In this document: piece after piece, positions 35,214-44,425 of the stretch
Layout of the letters: each line of letters opens with the position of its first letter
Position numbering within the stretch: position 1 is the stretch's first letter
Origin: Gemella haemolysans
Lineage (GTDB): Bacteria > Bacillota > Bacilli > Staphylococcales > Gemellaceae
Assembly: GCF_028308085.1 (NCBI RefSeq)
Contig: NZ_JAQMFS010000075.1
Span: 1-64,000 of the forward strand
Length of the DNA stretch: 64,000 nucleotides
Reading direction: 5' to 3'
The notes under the pieces: model-generated
Told to the model about the DNA's origin: nothing
Seen by the model: the letters and a program-made list of their open reading frames with translations, nothing else
The model's database searches: none
Made by a program: the position numbers and the translations under genes

Positions 35214-35596
35214 GAGCTTTGTTTAATATTTTTCAAAAAAATGTTTGTATTGTTCAGTGCTTGTTTGATAGTGTTTGTGGATCTGTTAACAAAAACCTCC
35301 AACTCTGTAATGATACAGTTTAACATTGTAGATGCGATGGTAGAAATTAGGAGATTATTTTTAGAAAAAATAACTATTATCATAGCAATGCTTATAAGAA
35401 ATATAAAGTTTTCTTCTAGTGAAATTGTATTAGAATAATTTGATTATTGTATTTTTGAGTGTATTTTTTTATGTAGTAGTATTCAGTGAAATAATAAAAA
35501 TTAATAGAACATATTTTCTGAAATTGTTCTTATATAATTCTTTATTTATTTACTCTAATCGTATATAATTAAAGTTGTGACTTAAGGAGGTAATCT
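35214..35596. other. AT-rich divergent intergenic region
   Basis: The gap between the ABC operon (-) and the LacI-type regulator (+). A 65-codon open frame (35241-35438) has no ribosome binding site. Two TATAAT sequences (35533-35538 and 35564-35569) are candidate -10 boxes for the regulator gene; -35 boxes are poor. Confidence 0.4.
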
Positions 35597-36601
35597 ATGA
35601 GGAAATTGACAATAGTAGATATAGCAAAAATGGCTGGAGTAGGTACTACTACTGTCTCTAGATATTTTAATGGTGGAAATTTAAAAAAAGAAACTTATGA
35701 GAGAATTAAAGAAATAGTTGATAAATACAATTATACACCGAATACTTTTGCTAAGGCATTAAAAAGTACGGATAGCAAAATTATTGGTGTAATAGTACCA
35801 TGTTTACACTCTTTTGTAAGTGGAAATACTTTAAAATATCTAGATAAAGAATTAAAAGAAAATAATTATGAGACATTAATAATGAATGCTAATTTTGATG
35901 AAAATAAACAATTAGAATATATTAAGAAATTAGCAAGAATGAACGTAGATGGGATAATTTTATTACCGACAACTATGAGTAAAACGTATGAAGATACAAT
36001 AAAATCTGTAGATGTTCCTGTTGTAGTGCTAGGGCAAGAAGGAGAATATACTTATAGTGTTGAGTATAATGATTTTAATGCTGCTAGGGATTTAACCAAT
36101 TATGTTCTAGCTAATGGACATAAGAAAATTGCTTACTTAGGGGTAAGTGAGGAAGATATTGCTGTAGGATACTATAGGAAATTAGGAGTAGTAAGAACTT
36201 TAGAAAAGTATGGTTTAAGTCCTAAAAATATACTTATTAGTAGTTTTGGTATGAAAGAAGCATATGATGTTGTAAAAGAAAATATAGAAAAGTTGAAAGA
36301 TGACAGTTGTTTAATTTGTGCCACTGACAATCTAGCTTATGGTGCCATGAAGGCTCTTGAAGAAGAAGGTTTAAGTGTTGGTGAAAATTATTCAGTTGCT
36401 GCGTTTGGAGATTATACTTCATCTGCTTTATTAAAATCCCCATTAACAACTATAAAATTTGATTTAAAAGATGCAGCGAAGCAAACAGTCAGCATGTTAC
36501 TTAATGTTATAAAAAAAGAAGAGACAGCTATGAAACTATTAATAGGTTATGATTTAAAAACAAGAAATAGTGTAGTTGATTTAAATAAATATGGAGAATA
36601 A
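35597..36601 (+). CDS. LacI-family transcriptional regulator
   Basis: A 334-residue repressor with an N-terminal LacI helix-turn-helix and hinge (about 3-58: TIVDIAKMAGVGTTTVSRYFNG, YTPNTFAKAL) and a periplasmic-binding-protein-like ligand domain (about 60-330). It resembles the ScrR/sucrose-type group in general shape. The effector is not evident. AAGGAGG precedes the ATG. The stop codon is 2 bases before the ATG of a HAD phosphatase, so the two form an operon and the effector may be a phosphorylated sugar. Confidence 0.88.
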   Translation: MRKLTIVDIAKMAGVGTTTVSRYFNGGNLKKETYERIKEIVDKYNYTPNTFAKALKSTDSKIIGVIVPCLHSFVSGNTLKYLDKELKENNYETLIMNANFDENKQLEYIKKLARMNVDGIILLPTTMSKTYEDTIKSVDVPVVVLGQEGEYTYSVEYNDFNAARDLTNYVLANGHKKIAYLGVSEEDIAVGYYRKLGVVRTLEKYGLSPKNILISSFGMKEAYDVVKENIEKLKDDSCLICATDNLAYGAMKALEEEGLSVGENYSVAAFGDYTSSALLKSPLTTIKFDLKDAAKQTVSMLLNVIKKEETAMKLLIGYDLKTRNSVVDLNKYGE

Positions 36602-36603
36602 GA

Positions 36604-37401
36604 ATGATGAATATAAAAGCGATTTTTTTTGATATTGATGGAACGATAAGAAGTTTTAAAACTAAAACTATTCCGGAAAACACTGCAAATACTTTAAGAA
36701 AGCTAAAAGAAAAAGGAATTAAAATTTTTATAGCTACAGGAAGAGCACCATTTCATACGACATTTTTAAATGATTTGTTAGATTTTAAGTTTGATGGGTA
36801 TATTACAATAAATGGACAGTATTGCTATTTAGAATCTGGAGAAGTTTTAAATGATAAGATTTTATCAAAAGATGATATAAAAAATGTTCTTCCTTATTTT
36901 AAAGAGAATAATATAGCTTGTGATTTTGCATTATTAGATGGAGCTTTCATGAATCTGAAAAACCCGAGGGTTAAATGGTTGGAAGATGAATTAGGTGATC
37001 CAGAAAGATTTAAAGAAGATCCATCAGCTTACGATAAGGCTGTTAGTGAAAAAATATATCAACTTAATGTATTTGTCTCTGAAGAGGAAGAAGCAGGATT
37101 CTTAGCTTATATGCCTAATTCAAAAGCAGCCCGTTGGACAACTCATTTTACAGATGTTATTCCAAAAGATGGTGGAAAAAATACTGGGATTGATGCGATT
37201 ATTTCTCATTTCGGTATTAAATTAGAAGAAACTATGGCTTTTGGTGATGGTGGAAATGATATAGATATGTTAAAACATGCTGGAATTGGTGTAGCAATGG
37301 AAAATGCAGGTGATAATGTTAAAGAAATAGCGGATTACATTACAACTAGTGTAGATGATGATGGAATTACTCATGCTCTAAAACATTTTAATGTATTATA
37401 A
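36604..37401 (+). CDS. HAD-superfamily Cof-type phosphatase
   Basis: A 265-residue hydrolase. HAD motif I is FFDIDGTI (Asp nucleophile about 10), motif II is IATGRAP, a Lys lies in the KDGGKNTGID segment, and motif IV is GDGGNDIDML. The C2 cap domain is in the middle. It is related to but distinct from the HAD gene at 3125. It is translationally coupled to the LacI-type regulator. Substrate unknown. Two successive ATG codons are present at the start. Confidence 0.87.
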   Translation: MMNIKAIFFDIDGTIRSFKTKTIPENTANTLRKLKEKGIKIFIATGRAPFHTTFLNDLLDFKFDGYITINGQYCYLESGEVLNDKILSKDDIKNVLPYFKENNIACDFALLDGAFMNLKNPRVKWLEDELGDPERFKEDPSAYDKAVSEKIYQLNVFVSEEEEAGFLAYMPNSKAARWTTHFTDVIPKDGGKNTGIDAIISHFGIKLEETMAFGDGGNDIDMLKHAGIGVAMENAGDNVKEIADYITTSVDDDGITHALKHFNVL

Positions 37402-37405
37402 GGAT

Positions 37406-37453
37406 AAAAACGGGAGTGACTCGGCAAAATTGTTATTTTATCGAGTCACTCCC
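37406..37453 (-). terminator. Terminator between the HAD gene and the ClC gene (part of copy C)
   Basis: The stem GGGAGTGACTCG/CGAGTCACTCCC runs, on the minus strand, into a T5 tract. It ends the ClC gene and probably acts also on the plus strand against the HAD gene. Confidence 0.83.
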
Positions 37454-37535
37454 TTAAAGTTTATTAGATATTGATAAACCACTGCATTTATGAGTTATCA
37501 TAAAAATTATTTTGAATTTTGGGATTTTTAGTGAG
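37412..37535 (-). repeat. Dispersed 3'-end element, copy C (reverse, internally deleted)
   Basis: Read on the minus strand it has the same order as copies A and B (CACTAAAAATCCC leader, AATGCAGTGG, TATCAATATCTAATAAAC, GGGAGTGACTCG hairpin) but lacks about 33 bases of the central hairpin. It begins 8 bases after the ClC stop codon, as copy A does after rlmH. Confidence 0.68.
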
Positions 37536-37543
37536 CCTGTTTT

Positions 37544-39067
37544 TTATTCACCAAATTGTTTTAAAAATAGATTGACACATTCTTTTGGCATAATGACGGT
37601 AAGTTTATCATTTGCTTCTAGAATTGTACTTCCTTTTGGTACTATTTCTCGACCAGAACGTTCGATATGAGAAACAAGTACTCCTTTTGTCCAATCGATT
37701 TCACGAATTTCTTTTCCTATTAATGTACTATCATTTGATATAGTAGTTAGAATTTCTACTTCCATTTCAAGTTCATTGTCTCCTAGTTTATTACTAGTTA
37801 AAATTCGATCAAGTAAATATTCGTAAACCGGTTTTGTTCCAAGTATATTTGCAGTGATATATGCAAATAAGCAGCATAGTGCGATCGGCAGGAAATAATT
37901 TAGTTTTTGTGTCATTTCAAATAATAAAATTATTGAAGTAATAGGACTTCGTACAATTGCAGTTAAGTAACCTGACATAGATAGTATTACAAATAATGCA
38001 GTATATTTAGCATCAAAAAAGTTGCTAAACAATGTTCCGAGTACAGCACCTTGTATTAAGATAGGTAAGAATATACCGCCTGCGACTCCTGATGTGAAAG
38101 AAATAAGTGAAAATAAAGTTTTTATGAAGTATAAGGTTAATAAAAACATAAAGCTAAATTTATTCTCTATCAGAAATTCTACTAAACTATGACCGCTACC
38201 AAGCACTATTGGATAAAAAATAAATAATCCGAATGAAATTATAAATGCTACTTGAGGTCTAAATACTATATTTAATCTAAAATATTCATAAATTTTAAAA
38301 AGTATTTTTATAGTAACATTATAAAATGTCCCAAATATTCCTAATAGAATTCCTAATAAAACAACCCAAGGATAAATACTTACTTCAACATAGGGGATTT
38401 CAGGAAATTTGAAAATAGCAGTAAGTCCAAAAATATACTGACCAACTATATTTGCTATTACAGCAGCACTGAAACAACAGATAACGATTTTTTTAGTTAT
38501 TTGCTTATGTACTTCTTCTATAGAAAATAAAACACCAGCAAGTGGAGCTCCAAAGGCGATGGATAGACCTGCACTAGCACCACAAGTAATAAGATACTTT
38601 TCTTTTACGCTATCCTTTTTTAGTATTCTAGAGACAAGTTTTCCACTCATTGCACCTAGTTGAATAGAGGGACCTTCGCGTCCAAGTGATAAACCACCGA
38701 GACTTGCCGTTAATCCACCAGTTATTTTATAAATTAGAACTCGTAATGGATTTGAATTTAATCTACCGGTAATTTCAGCAGAGACTTGAGGAATTCCACT
38801 TCCACTAGCCATCGGTTCACGTTTTAATAGAAAACCAGAAAACAAGGCTAGTAAGATTAGAATTAGTAAAAGACCTATTTTATAAATAAGCCCAGTTTTA
38901 ATGAAATCGGCCATATAGTGAACAAGTTTTTCACTATAACCAATAAGAAGTCTGTAACTAGCACCGACAATTCCAGCAGCTAAACCTACTAAAATTCCAT
39001 CAATTAATAAAGAGGATTCAATTTTTAAATTTTTATTTTCAATTTTACTAATTTTTGATATTTTCAT
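37544..39067 (-). CDS. ClC-family chloride transporter with RCK_C (TrkA-C) domain
   Basis: A 507-residue membrane protein. The ClC core (about 20-420) has the selectivity-filter motifs GSGIPQ, GREGPSIQLGA (gating Glu) and GGIFLPILIQG. The inner glutamates SIEEVHKQ are kept, which in family terms points to a chloride/proton antiporter rather than a channel. The C-terminus (about 430-507) is a TrkA-C domain, a regulatory ligand-binding module. It is a monocistronic gene; AAAGGAGAT lies before the ATG. A dispersed repeat with terminator follows its stop codon. Confidence 0.93.
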   Translation of the reverse strand: MKISKISKIENKNLKIESSLLIDGILVGLAAGIVGASYRLLIGYSEKLVHYMADFIKTGLIYKIGLLLILILLALFSGFLLKREPMASGSGIPQVSAEITGRLNSNPLRVLIYKITGGLTASLGGLSLGREGPSIQLGAMSGKLVSRILKKDSVKEKYLITCGASAGLSIAFGAPLAGVLFSIEEVHKQITKKIVICCFSAAVIANIVGQYIFGLTAIFKFPEIPYVEVSIYPWVVLLGILLGIFGTFYNVTIKILFKIYEYFRLNIVFRPQVAFIISFGLFIFYPIVLGSGHSLVEFLIENKFSFMFLLTLYFIKTLFSLISFTSGVAGGIFLPILIQGAVLGTLFSNFFDAKYTALFVILSMSGYLTAIVRSPITSIILLFEMTQKLNYFLPIALCCLFAYITANILGTKPVYEYLLDRILTSNKLGDNELEMEVEILTTISNDSTLIGKEIREIDWTKGVLVSHIERSGREIVPKGSTILEANDKLTVIMPKECVNLFLKQFGE

Positions 39068-39215
39068 CCAGATCTCCTTTCTTAAAAATGGTGTATAATA
39101 ACATTTTACTCCTAAATTTTAAAAAAATCAAAAAAATATTTTATTTATACAATTTATTATTAAAAATACAAAATGTATGCTAAAATATAATTATATGATG
39201 AAAGGAGTAAACGCA

Positions 39216-39944
39216 ATGAAAATATTCTTAATTATAGTAATTGTATTATTAATTATTGTAGCTGGATTATATGCATTTTGGCTTAAATTACTAAAAGGAA
39301 AACCAGGAAGAATTGCTGGAGCAGATGTTGAGAAGAAAACATTTGAAGAAGCTTTAGTTGTTGACGTTCGTTGGCGAAAAGAATATGCAAGAGGTCACGC
39401 TATAAATGCCGTGAATCTTCCGATTAAACTTTTTAAAAACGGTAGCGATGTGCTTGATGACTACAAGGATAAAGATATAATTTTATATTGTGTAGTCGAT
39501 GTAACATCACGTGCTACTGAGAAGTTGCTTAGAGAACGTGGATTCACAAAACTTCATATTGGTGATGGTATAAAACAATATGACTATGGAAAAGCTATCT
39601 ATAGCAATGCTTTATTATCAGAATTCAAATATCGAATCTCAGTAAGTAAAAATAAACAATTATTAAACCTTGGTTCTGAAGTGTTAAGTGATGAAGAAAT
39701 TAAAGTTTCACCTGAGGAAATAGATAGTGTATTAGATAGATTAGATAAATCTTCAGAAATTTTTGTTTATAGTGAAAAACCTGAGTCAAGTAAAGCGGTA
39801 TGTAAGAAACTTGGTTTAGATGGATATACAATTATTAATTTAGTTGAACCGTTTAGTACTGCTAGTTATAGAAATGCATTTTATAACAAAAATGATTATA
39901 TCGAAAGTCAAGATGAAAAAGAAGCTGCGACTTGCAGTGCTTGA
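39216..39944 (+). CDS. Membrane-anchored double rhodanese-like protein
   Basis: The 242-residue product starts at MKIFLIIVIVLL (AAAGGAG 9 bases before; the earlier ATG at 39177 has none). One N-terminal transmembrane helix (about 3-25) is followed by a rhodanese domain (about 35-130) with a candidate active-site Cys in ILYCVVDVTSRA, then a second rhodanese-like unit (about 150-225) where the loop reads VYSEKPESS, without Cys. The C-terminus ends TCSA. It could handle sulfane sulfur or act as a redox relay at the membrane. The exact role is unknown. Confidence 0.8.
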   Translation: MKIFLIIVIVLLIIVAGLYAFWLKLLKGKPGRIAGADVEKKTFEEALVVDVRWRKEYARGHAINAVNLPIKLFKNGSDVLDDYKDKDIILYCVVDVTSRATEKLLRERGFTKLHIGDGIKQYDYGKAIYSNALLSEFKYRISVSKNKQLLNLGSEVLSDEEIKVSPEEIDSVLDRLDKSSEIFVYSEKPESSKAVCKKLGLDGYTIINLVEPFSTASYRNAFYNKNDYIESQDEKEAATCSA

Positions 39945-40000
39945 GGATAGAATTTTAAAAACGATAGGTTATCGTTTATAATGATTTTCAATCAAATTTG

Positions 40001-40058
40001 AGAGTAACTAGATAAAATAGATTTTTAAATAATCTTATTTTATGAGTTACTCTTTATT
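40001..40058 (+). terminator. Terminator after the rhodanese gene
   Basis: Stem AGAGTAACTAGATAAAATAGA/TCTTATTTTATGAGTTACTCT is followed by TTATTTTTG. A smaller hairpin (AAACGATA/TTATCGTTT) precedes it. Confidence 0.8.
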
Positions 40059-40157
40059 TTTGTGTTCTATTATATTAATTTAATGCGTTTACTATAAAAA
40101 ATACACAAATTAGGTTATAATAGAGATGATGGAAAATATGAAATAGAGGATAAAAAT

Positions 40158-41360
40158 ATGAGGATTTTACATGTGTTAGCTCAACTTCCGATAAAAACAG
40201 GAAGTGGTGTATATTTTACTAATGTTATAGATGGATTAAAGGGATTTAACGTAGAGCAAGCTGCTATTTATGCTACGACACCAGAGTATAATTTTAACTT
40301 TGTAGACGAAAAATTTGAAGTTGAATTTCAAGGGAAAGATATCAGTTTTCCGATTGTTGGAATGAGTGATATTATGCCGTATGATAATACACTATATAAA
40401 AATATGACAGATGAAATGATTGAATCTTGGCAAAAGGCTTTTCGTAAAAAATTGATTCAAGCTAAAGAAACATTTAAACCAGATGTTGTAATCACACATC
40501 ATTTATGGATTTTGAGTTCTATGGTTTGTGATGTTTTTGAAAATGAAAAAATTATAGGAATATGTCACAATACAGATATAAGACAAGCTGAGAAAAATCA
40601 TGTAATGAAAGACAAGTATGTAAAAAGTCTTGGGAAGTTAGATAAGATATTGGCATTAAGCAGTGGTGTTATAGATGGAATAGCTAATATTTATAATTAT
40701 CCTGTAGAAAAAATTGTGAATATTGGTGCGGGATATAATGAAAAAATCTTTTATCCTGCAGAAAAATATGAAAAACATGATAATGTGAAAATTTTATATG
40801 CAGGAAAATTTGATGAGTCAAAAGGTTTTTATGAATTAATTAAAGCTTTTAGATTATTAGAGAAAAAAGACACTAAAGTAGAATTAGAATTAATAGGGAA
40901 TTTGAAAGATGAAGATAGACCTAGAGTTGAGTCTCTAGTTGGTGATTCTAAGAGAATAAGAATTTATAATGCGGTTGATCAAGTTCATCTAGGTGAGATT
41001 ATGCGTCATAAAGATATATTTGTATTACCTTCTTATTTTGAAGGATTGGGATTAATCGCGGTTGAAGCCTTAGGAAGCGGACTTAGAGTAGTCGCTACTG
41101 AGATAGAAGGGCTTATAGAATTTCTTGGAGAAAAAATAAATAATTCTGAGATAATTGAGTATGTGAAAATGCCGACTATTTATGATACTGATAAAGCGGT
41201 CGAAGAAGAAAAGCCAGCTTTTATAAATAGACTAGTTGAATCTTTAGAAGTTATGATAGAAAGAACGAGAGAGGAGCGCGAGATTCCAGCTTATTTACTT
41301 GAAGAAATTGAGCGACATTCTTGGAAGAAAAAGATAGAAACAATTTATAAATTGTTGTAA
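40158..41360 (+). CDS. GT4-family glycosyltransferase
   Basis: A 400-residue cytoplasmic GT-B enzyme. The N-terminal half begins RILHVLAQLPIKTGSGVYFTNVI (acceptor side). The C-terminal donor domain has ILYAGKFDESKGFYELIKAF and the E-x7-E type block PSYFEGLGLIAVEALGSGL. Such enzymes transfer a sugar from an NDP-sugar to a lipid or polysaccharide; donor and acceptor cannot be read. No capsule or teichoic acid genes are adjacent. AATAGAGGAT is the ribosome binding site, and a TATAAT lies at 40116-40121. Confidence 0.87.
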   Translation: MRILHVLAQLPIKTGSGVYFTNVIDGLKGFNVEQAAIYATTPEYNFNFVDEKFEVEFQGKDISFPIVGMSDIMPYDNTLYKNMTDEMIESWQKAFRKKLIQAKETFKPDVVITHHLWILSSMVCDVFENEKIIGICHNTDIRQAEKNHVMKDKYVKSLGKLDKILALSSGVIDGIANIYNYPVEKIVNIGAGYNEKIFYPAEKYEKHDNVKILYAGKFDESKGFYELIKAFRLLEKKDTKVELELIGNLKDEDRPRVESLVGDSKRIRIYNAVDQVHLGEIMRHKDIFVLPSYFEGLGLIAVEALGSGLRVVATEIEGLIEFLGEKINNSEIIEYVKMPTIYDTDKAVEEEKPAFINRLVESLEVMIERTREEREIPAYLLEEIERHSWKKKIETIYKLL

Positions 41361-41431
41361 AATCAATAATTAGAAGATATATGTAGAAGTACAAAGAGAA
41401 ATTTATAAAAAATAGTGATATATAAAGTATA

Positions 41432-41487
41432 GTACGAGGGCGACTCAAATATCACTTTTTAAAAAATGTGATTTTTGTTTCGTACCT
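41432..41487 (+). terminator. Terminator-like hairpin before polA
   Basis: Arms GTACGA and TATCAC pair with GTGAT and TCGTAC around a T/A-rich loop. CTCTTTATAATTT follows. It carries the GGCGACTC sequence typical of the recurrent hairpin family. Confidence 0.6.
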
Positions 41488-41523
41488 CTTTATAATTTCT
41501 AGAATTAAAATTAGGAGATTTAA

Positions 41524-44163
41524 ATGGATAAGATAATGTTAATAGATGGGAATAGCTTAAGTTATCGTGCTTTTTATGCTATGCCAGCTTTAAAAAATAA
41601 AAAAGGGCTATATACTAATAGTGTTTATGGATTTACATTGATGTTAGAAAAAATATTAGCGGATACTAATCCAAAGTATGCATTAGTTGCCTTTGATAAA
41701 GGAAAACAAACTTTCAGACACCAAAGTTATGAAGCGTACAAAGGTACTAGGGATAAAACTCCTAGTGAGTTAGTAGAGCAATTCGGTTATGTTAGAGAAC
41801 TTCTGGATTCATATGGAATAAAGTATGAAGAACACTTTGATTATGAAGCGGATGATATTATCGGTAGTTACGCTAAAATTGCCGAAAAAGAAGGCTTGGA
41901 AGTTATAATAGTAACTGGAGATAAGGACTTAACTCAACTTGCTAGTAAGAATATAACAATCTATTATACTAAACGTGGAGTTACTGATATAGATTATTAC
42001 ACGCCAGAATTTATTGCTGAAAAATACGGATTAACCCCTGAACAGATCGTTGACATGAAAGGTCTTATGGGAGATAAGAGCGATAATATCCCAGGGATTG
42101 CTGGAGTAGGTGAAAAAACTGCCATAAAATTATTAACCGAATATAAAACTGTAGAGAATGTATTAGAAAATATTGATAATATTAGTGGTAAAAAACTTAA
42201 AGAACGTCTAACAGAAGGTCGAGAAGATGCCCTGTTAAGCAAAAAATTAGCAACTATTTATACAGAAGTTCAAGTTGACAATAAGTTAGAAGATTTAACT
42301 TATAGTGAGAATATAGAGCTTAAAAGAGAGTTGTTTGAAAAACTTGAATTTGTTTCATTTTTAAGAAAATTATCACAAGAAAATTCTACTGAAGATGTAG
42401 AGGTAACTAATGAAGAAACAGTTACTCCTAAAAAAGAAATTAATATTATTTTAGCAGATAAAAATACGAAAATAGATTTTACCGATAGTGCTCTACATGT
42501 AGAGTGTTATACAGAGGACTATCATAATTCAGATGTAGTAGGAATAGTAGTTTATAGAGAAGGAGATGCTTATATATTTAGCGAAGAACAATTTTTCACT
42601 AATGAATTTGTAGTAGAATATCTTCAAAGTGAATTGCTTAAAACAGTATATGACTTCAAAAAGATTTTATTTATAGCGAAGAGAAACGGTGTGGATATTA
42701 ACGGAGAAGTTTTCGATGTGAAAATTGTATCTTATCTGATCGATGTGAATGCAAAAACTGAAATTGATAAAATCGTCTTTAACTATCTAGGAAAAATAAT
42801 AAGTAGTGATGAAGAAATTTATGGTAAGGGGACTAAACGCACTTTACCACCTCAAGAAGTTATTAATCCGTATATTGCAGAAATTGCAGAGAGTATTTCA
42901 CTTATGAAATCATTGCTGGAAGAAAAACTCGCTGAAGAGAATATGATGGATTTATATAAAGACATAGAGATTAAAGTTGCTAAAGTATTAGCTAATATGG
43001 AATTTGAAGGAATACATGTTAGTAAGAAAGCTCTTGAGGAAATGAGTGCTGAGTTTGACGAGAGAATTAAATCATTGGAATCTAGTATTTATACTTTAGC
43101 TGGTTCTGAATTTAATATTGCTTCACCTAAACAGCTAGGTGTTGTGTTATTTGAAGATTTAGGTTTACCACCAATTAAGAAAACAAAGACTGGATATTCT
43201 ACAGCTGTAGAAGTGTTAGAACAACTTCAACATAGTCATGAGATTATTCCATTAATTATGGAATATAGAACCATTACAAAGCTGAACTCAACTTATGCAA
43301 AAGGGTTAGTGAAAGATATTACTCGTGAAGGGAAAATCCATACACGTTATGAGCAAACATTAGCTCAAACAGGACGCTTATCTTCAGTTAATCCAAATCT
43401 TCAAAATATTCCTACAAGAATCGAAGAAGGTAAAAAAATTAGAAAAGCATTTGTTCCAGCTTCTGATGATAGAGTAATATTATCTATTGACTATTCTCAA
43501 ATAGAGCTTCGAGTATTAGCTCATATTGCTCAAGATGCAGGAATGATAGATGCATTTAAGCATGATGTGGATATTCATACTAAAACAGCTAGTGATGTTA
43601 ATGGAGTAAGCCTTGATGAAGTAACATCTTCAATGCGTCGAGAAGCTAAAGCTGTTAACTTTGGTATTGTTTATGGAATTTCTGATTTTGGTTTATCTAA
43701 TAATCTAGGCATTACTAGAAAACGCGCTAAAGAATTTATCGATAAATATTTAGAAACATTTAAAGGTGTTGATAAATATATGAGTGATATTGTAGATTTT
43801 GCAAAAGAACACGGTTATGTAGAAACATTATTTAATAGAAGAAGAGCATTACCGGATATTAATGCCAAAAATAAGATTGTAGCTAATCTAAATGCACGTA
43901 TTGCGATGAATTCACCGATTCAAGGTACTGCTGCAGATATTATCAAGATAGCTATGGTTAATGTATTTAAGTATCTAGAAAAAACAAATGTAGATGCAAA
44001 ATTATTATTACAAGTACATGATGAATTGATCTTCGATGTAAATAAAGATATAGAAGAAGAGTTTACAAAAGAAATGATTAAAATTATGGAAGAAGCGGCT
44101 AATTTAGATGTTCAGCTTAAAGCAGAAGCGAGTAGTGGGTCTTCATGGTATGATGCGAAATAG
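41524..44163 (+). CDS. polA: DNA polymerase I
   Basis: Gap filling in repair and Okazaki-fragment processing. The 879 residues have an N-terminal 5'-3' exonuclease domain (about 1-290: LIDGNSLSYRAFYAMP, VTGDKDLTQL, GDKSDNIPG), a middle 3'-5' exonuclease-like domain (about 310-480), and the polymerase domain (motif A VILSIDYSQIELRVLAHIA; RREAKAVNFGIVYGIS; motif C LLQVHDELIFDV). In the middle domain the DxE motif is missing (HVECYTEDYHNS), so proofreading is probably lost, as in Bacillus Pol I. ATTAGGAG lies before the ATG. Confidence 0.97.
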   Translation: MDKIMLIDGNSLSYRAFYAMPALKNKKGLYTNSVYGFTLMLEKILADTNPKYALVAFDKGKQTFRHQSYEAYKGTRDKTPSELVEQFGYVRELLDSYGIKYEEHFDYEADDIIGSYAKIAEKEGLEVIIVTGDKDLTQLASKNITIYYTKRGVTDIDYYTPEFIAEKYGLTPEQIVDMKGLMGDKSDNIPGIAGVGEKTAIKLLTEYKTVENVLENIDNISGKKLKERLTEGREDALLSKKLATIYTEVQVDNKLEDLTYSENIELKRELFEKLEFVSFLRKLSQENSTEDVEVTNEETVTPKKEINIILADKNTKIDFTDSALHVECYTEDYHNSDVVGIVVYREGDAYIFSEEQFFTNEFVVEYLQSELLKTVYDFKKILFIAKRNGVDINGEVFDVKIVSYLIDVNAKTEIDKIVFNYLGKIISSDEEIYGKGTKRTLPPQEVINPYIAEIAESISLMKSLLEEKLAEENMMDLYKDIEIKVAKVLANMEFEGIHVSKKALEEMSAEFDERIKSLESSIYTLAGSEFNIASPKQLGVVLFEDLGLPPIKKTKTGYSTAVEVLEQLQHSHEIIPLIMEYRTITKLNSTYAKGLVKDITREGKIHTRYEQTLAQTGRLSSVNPNLQNIPTRIEEGKKIRKAFVPASDDRVILSIDYSQIELRVLAHIAQDAGMIDAFKHDVDIHTKTASDVNGVSLDEVTSSMRREAKAVNFGIVYGISDFGLSNNLGITRKRAKEFIDKYLETFKGVDKYMSDIVDFAKEHGYVETLFNRRRALPDINAKNKIVANLNARIAMNSPIQGTAADIIKIAMVNVFKYLEKTNVDAKLLLQVHDELIFDVNKDIEEEFTKEMIKIMEEAANLDVQLKAEASSGSSWYDAK

Positions 44164-44236
44164 AGTGATAGACTATATTAATTTAAAGTAAGCTCCCCCA
44201 TATAGTTTTTTGAAAAAGAAAAATTGTTATAAAAAG

Positions 44237-44277
44237 CTAGTGATAACGATAGACATATTGTTATCATTAGTTTTTTT
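44237..44277 (+). terminator. Terminator after polA
   Basis: Stem CTAGTGATAAC/GTTATCATTAG is followed by TTTTTTT. Confidence 0.87.
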
Positions 44278-44336
44278 CATGAGAAATTCACATTGGAAAT
44301 TGAAGATATAAATAAGAAAAACGGAGAACAAAAACG

Positions 44337-44366
44337 TTTACAAAAATATGTTATATTTGATATAAT
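44337..44366 (+). promoter_or_regulatory. Promoter of the glutamate dehydrogenase gene
   Basis: TTTACA (44337-44342) and TATAAT (44361-44366) are 18 bases apart, with TG one base before the -10 (extended -10). Confidence 0.7.
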
Positions 44367-44425
44367 TAACTAAGAAGATATTACATTAAAAGTGTAAAAT
44401 AACAATTTAAGGAGATGTAGTAATT

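Noticed and set aside
35241-35438. 65-codon open frame between the ABC operon and the LacI regulator
   Set aside because: The ATG is preceded only by A/T-rich sequence with no ribosome binding site, and the product resembles nothing recognisable.
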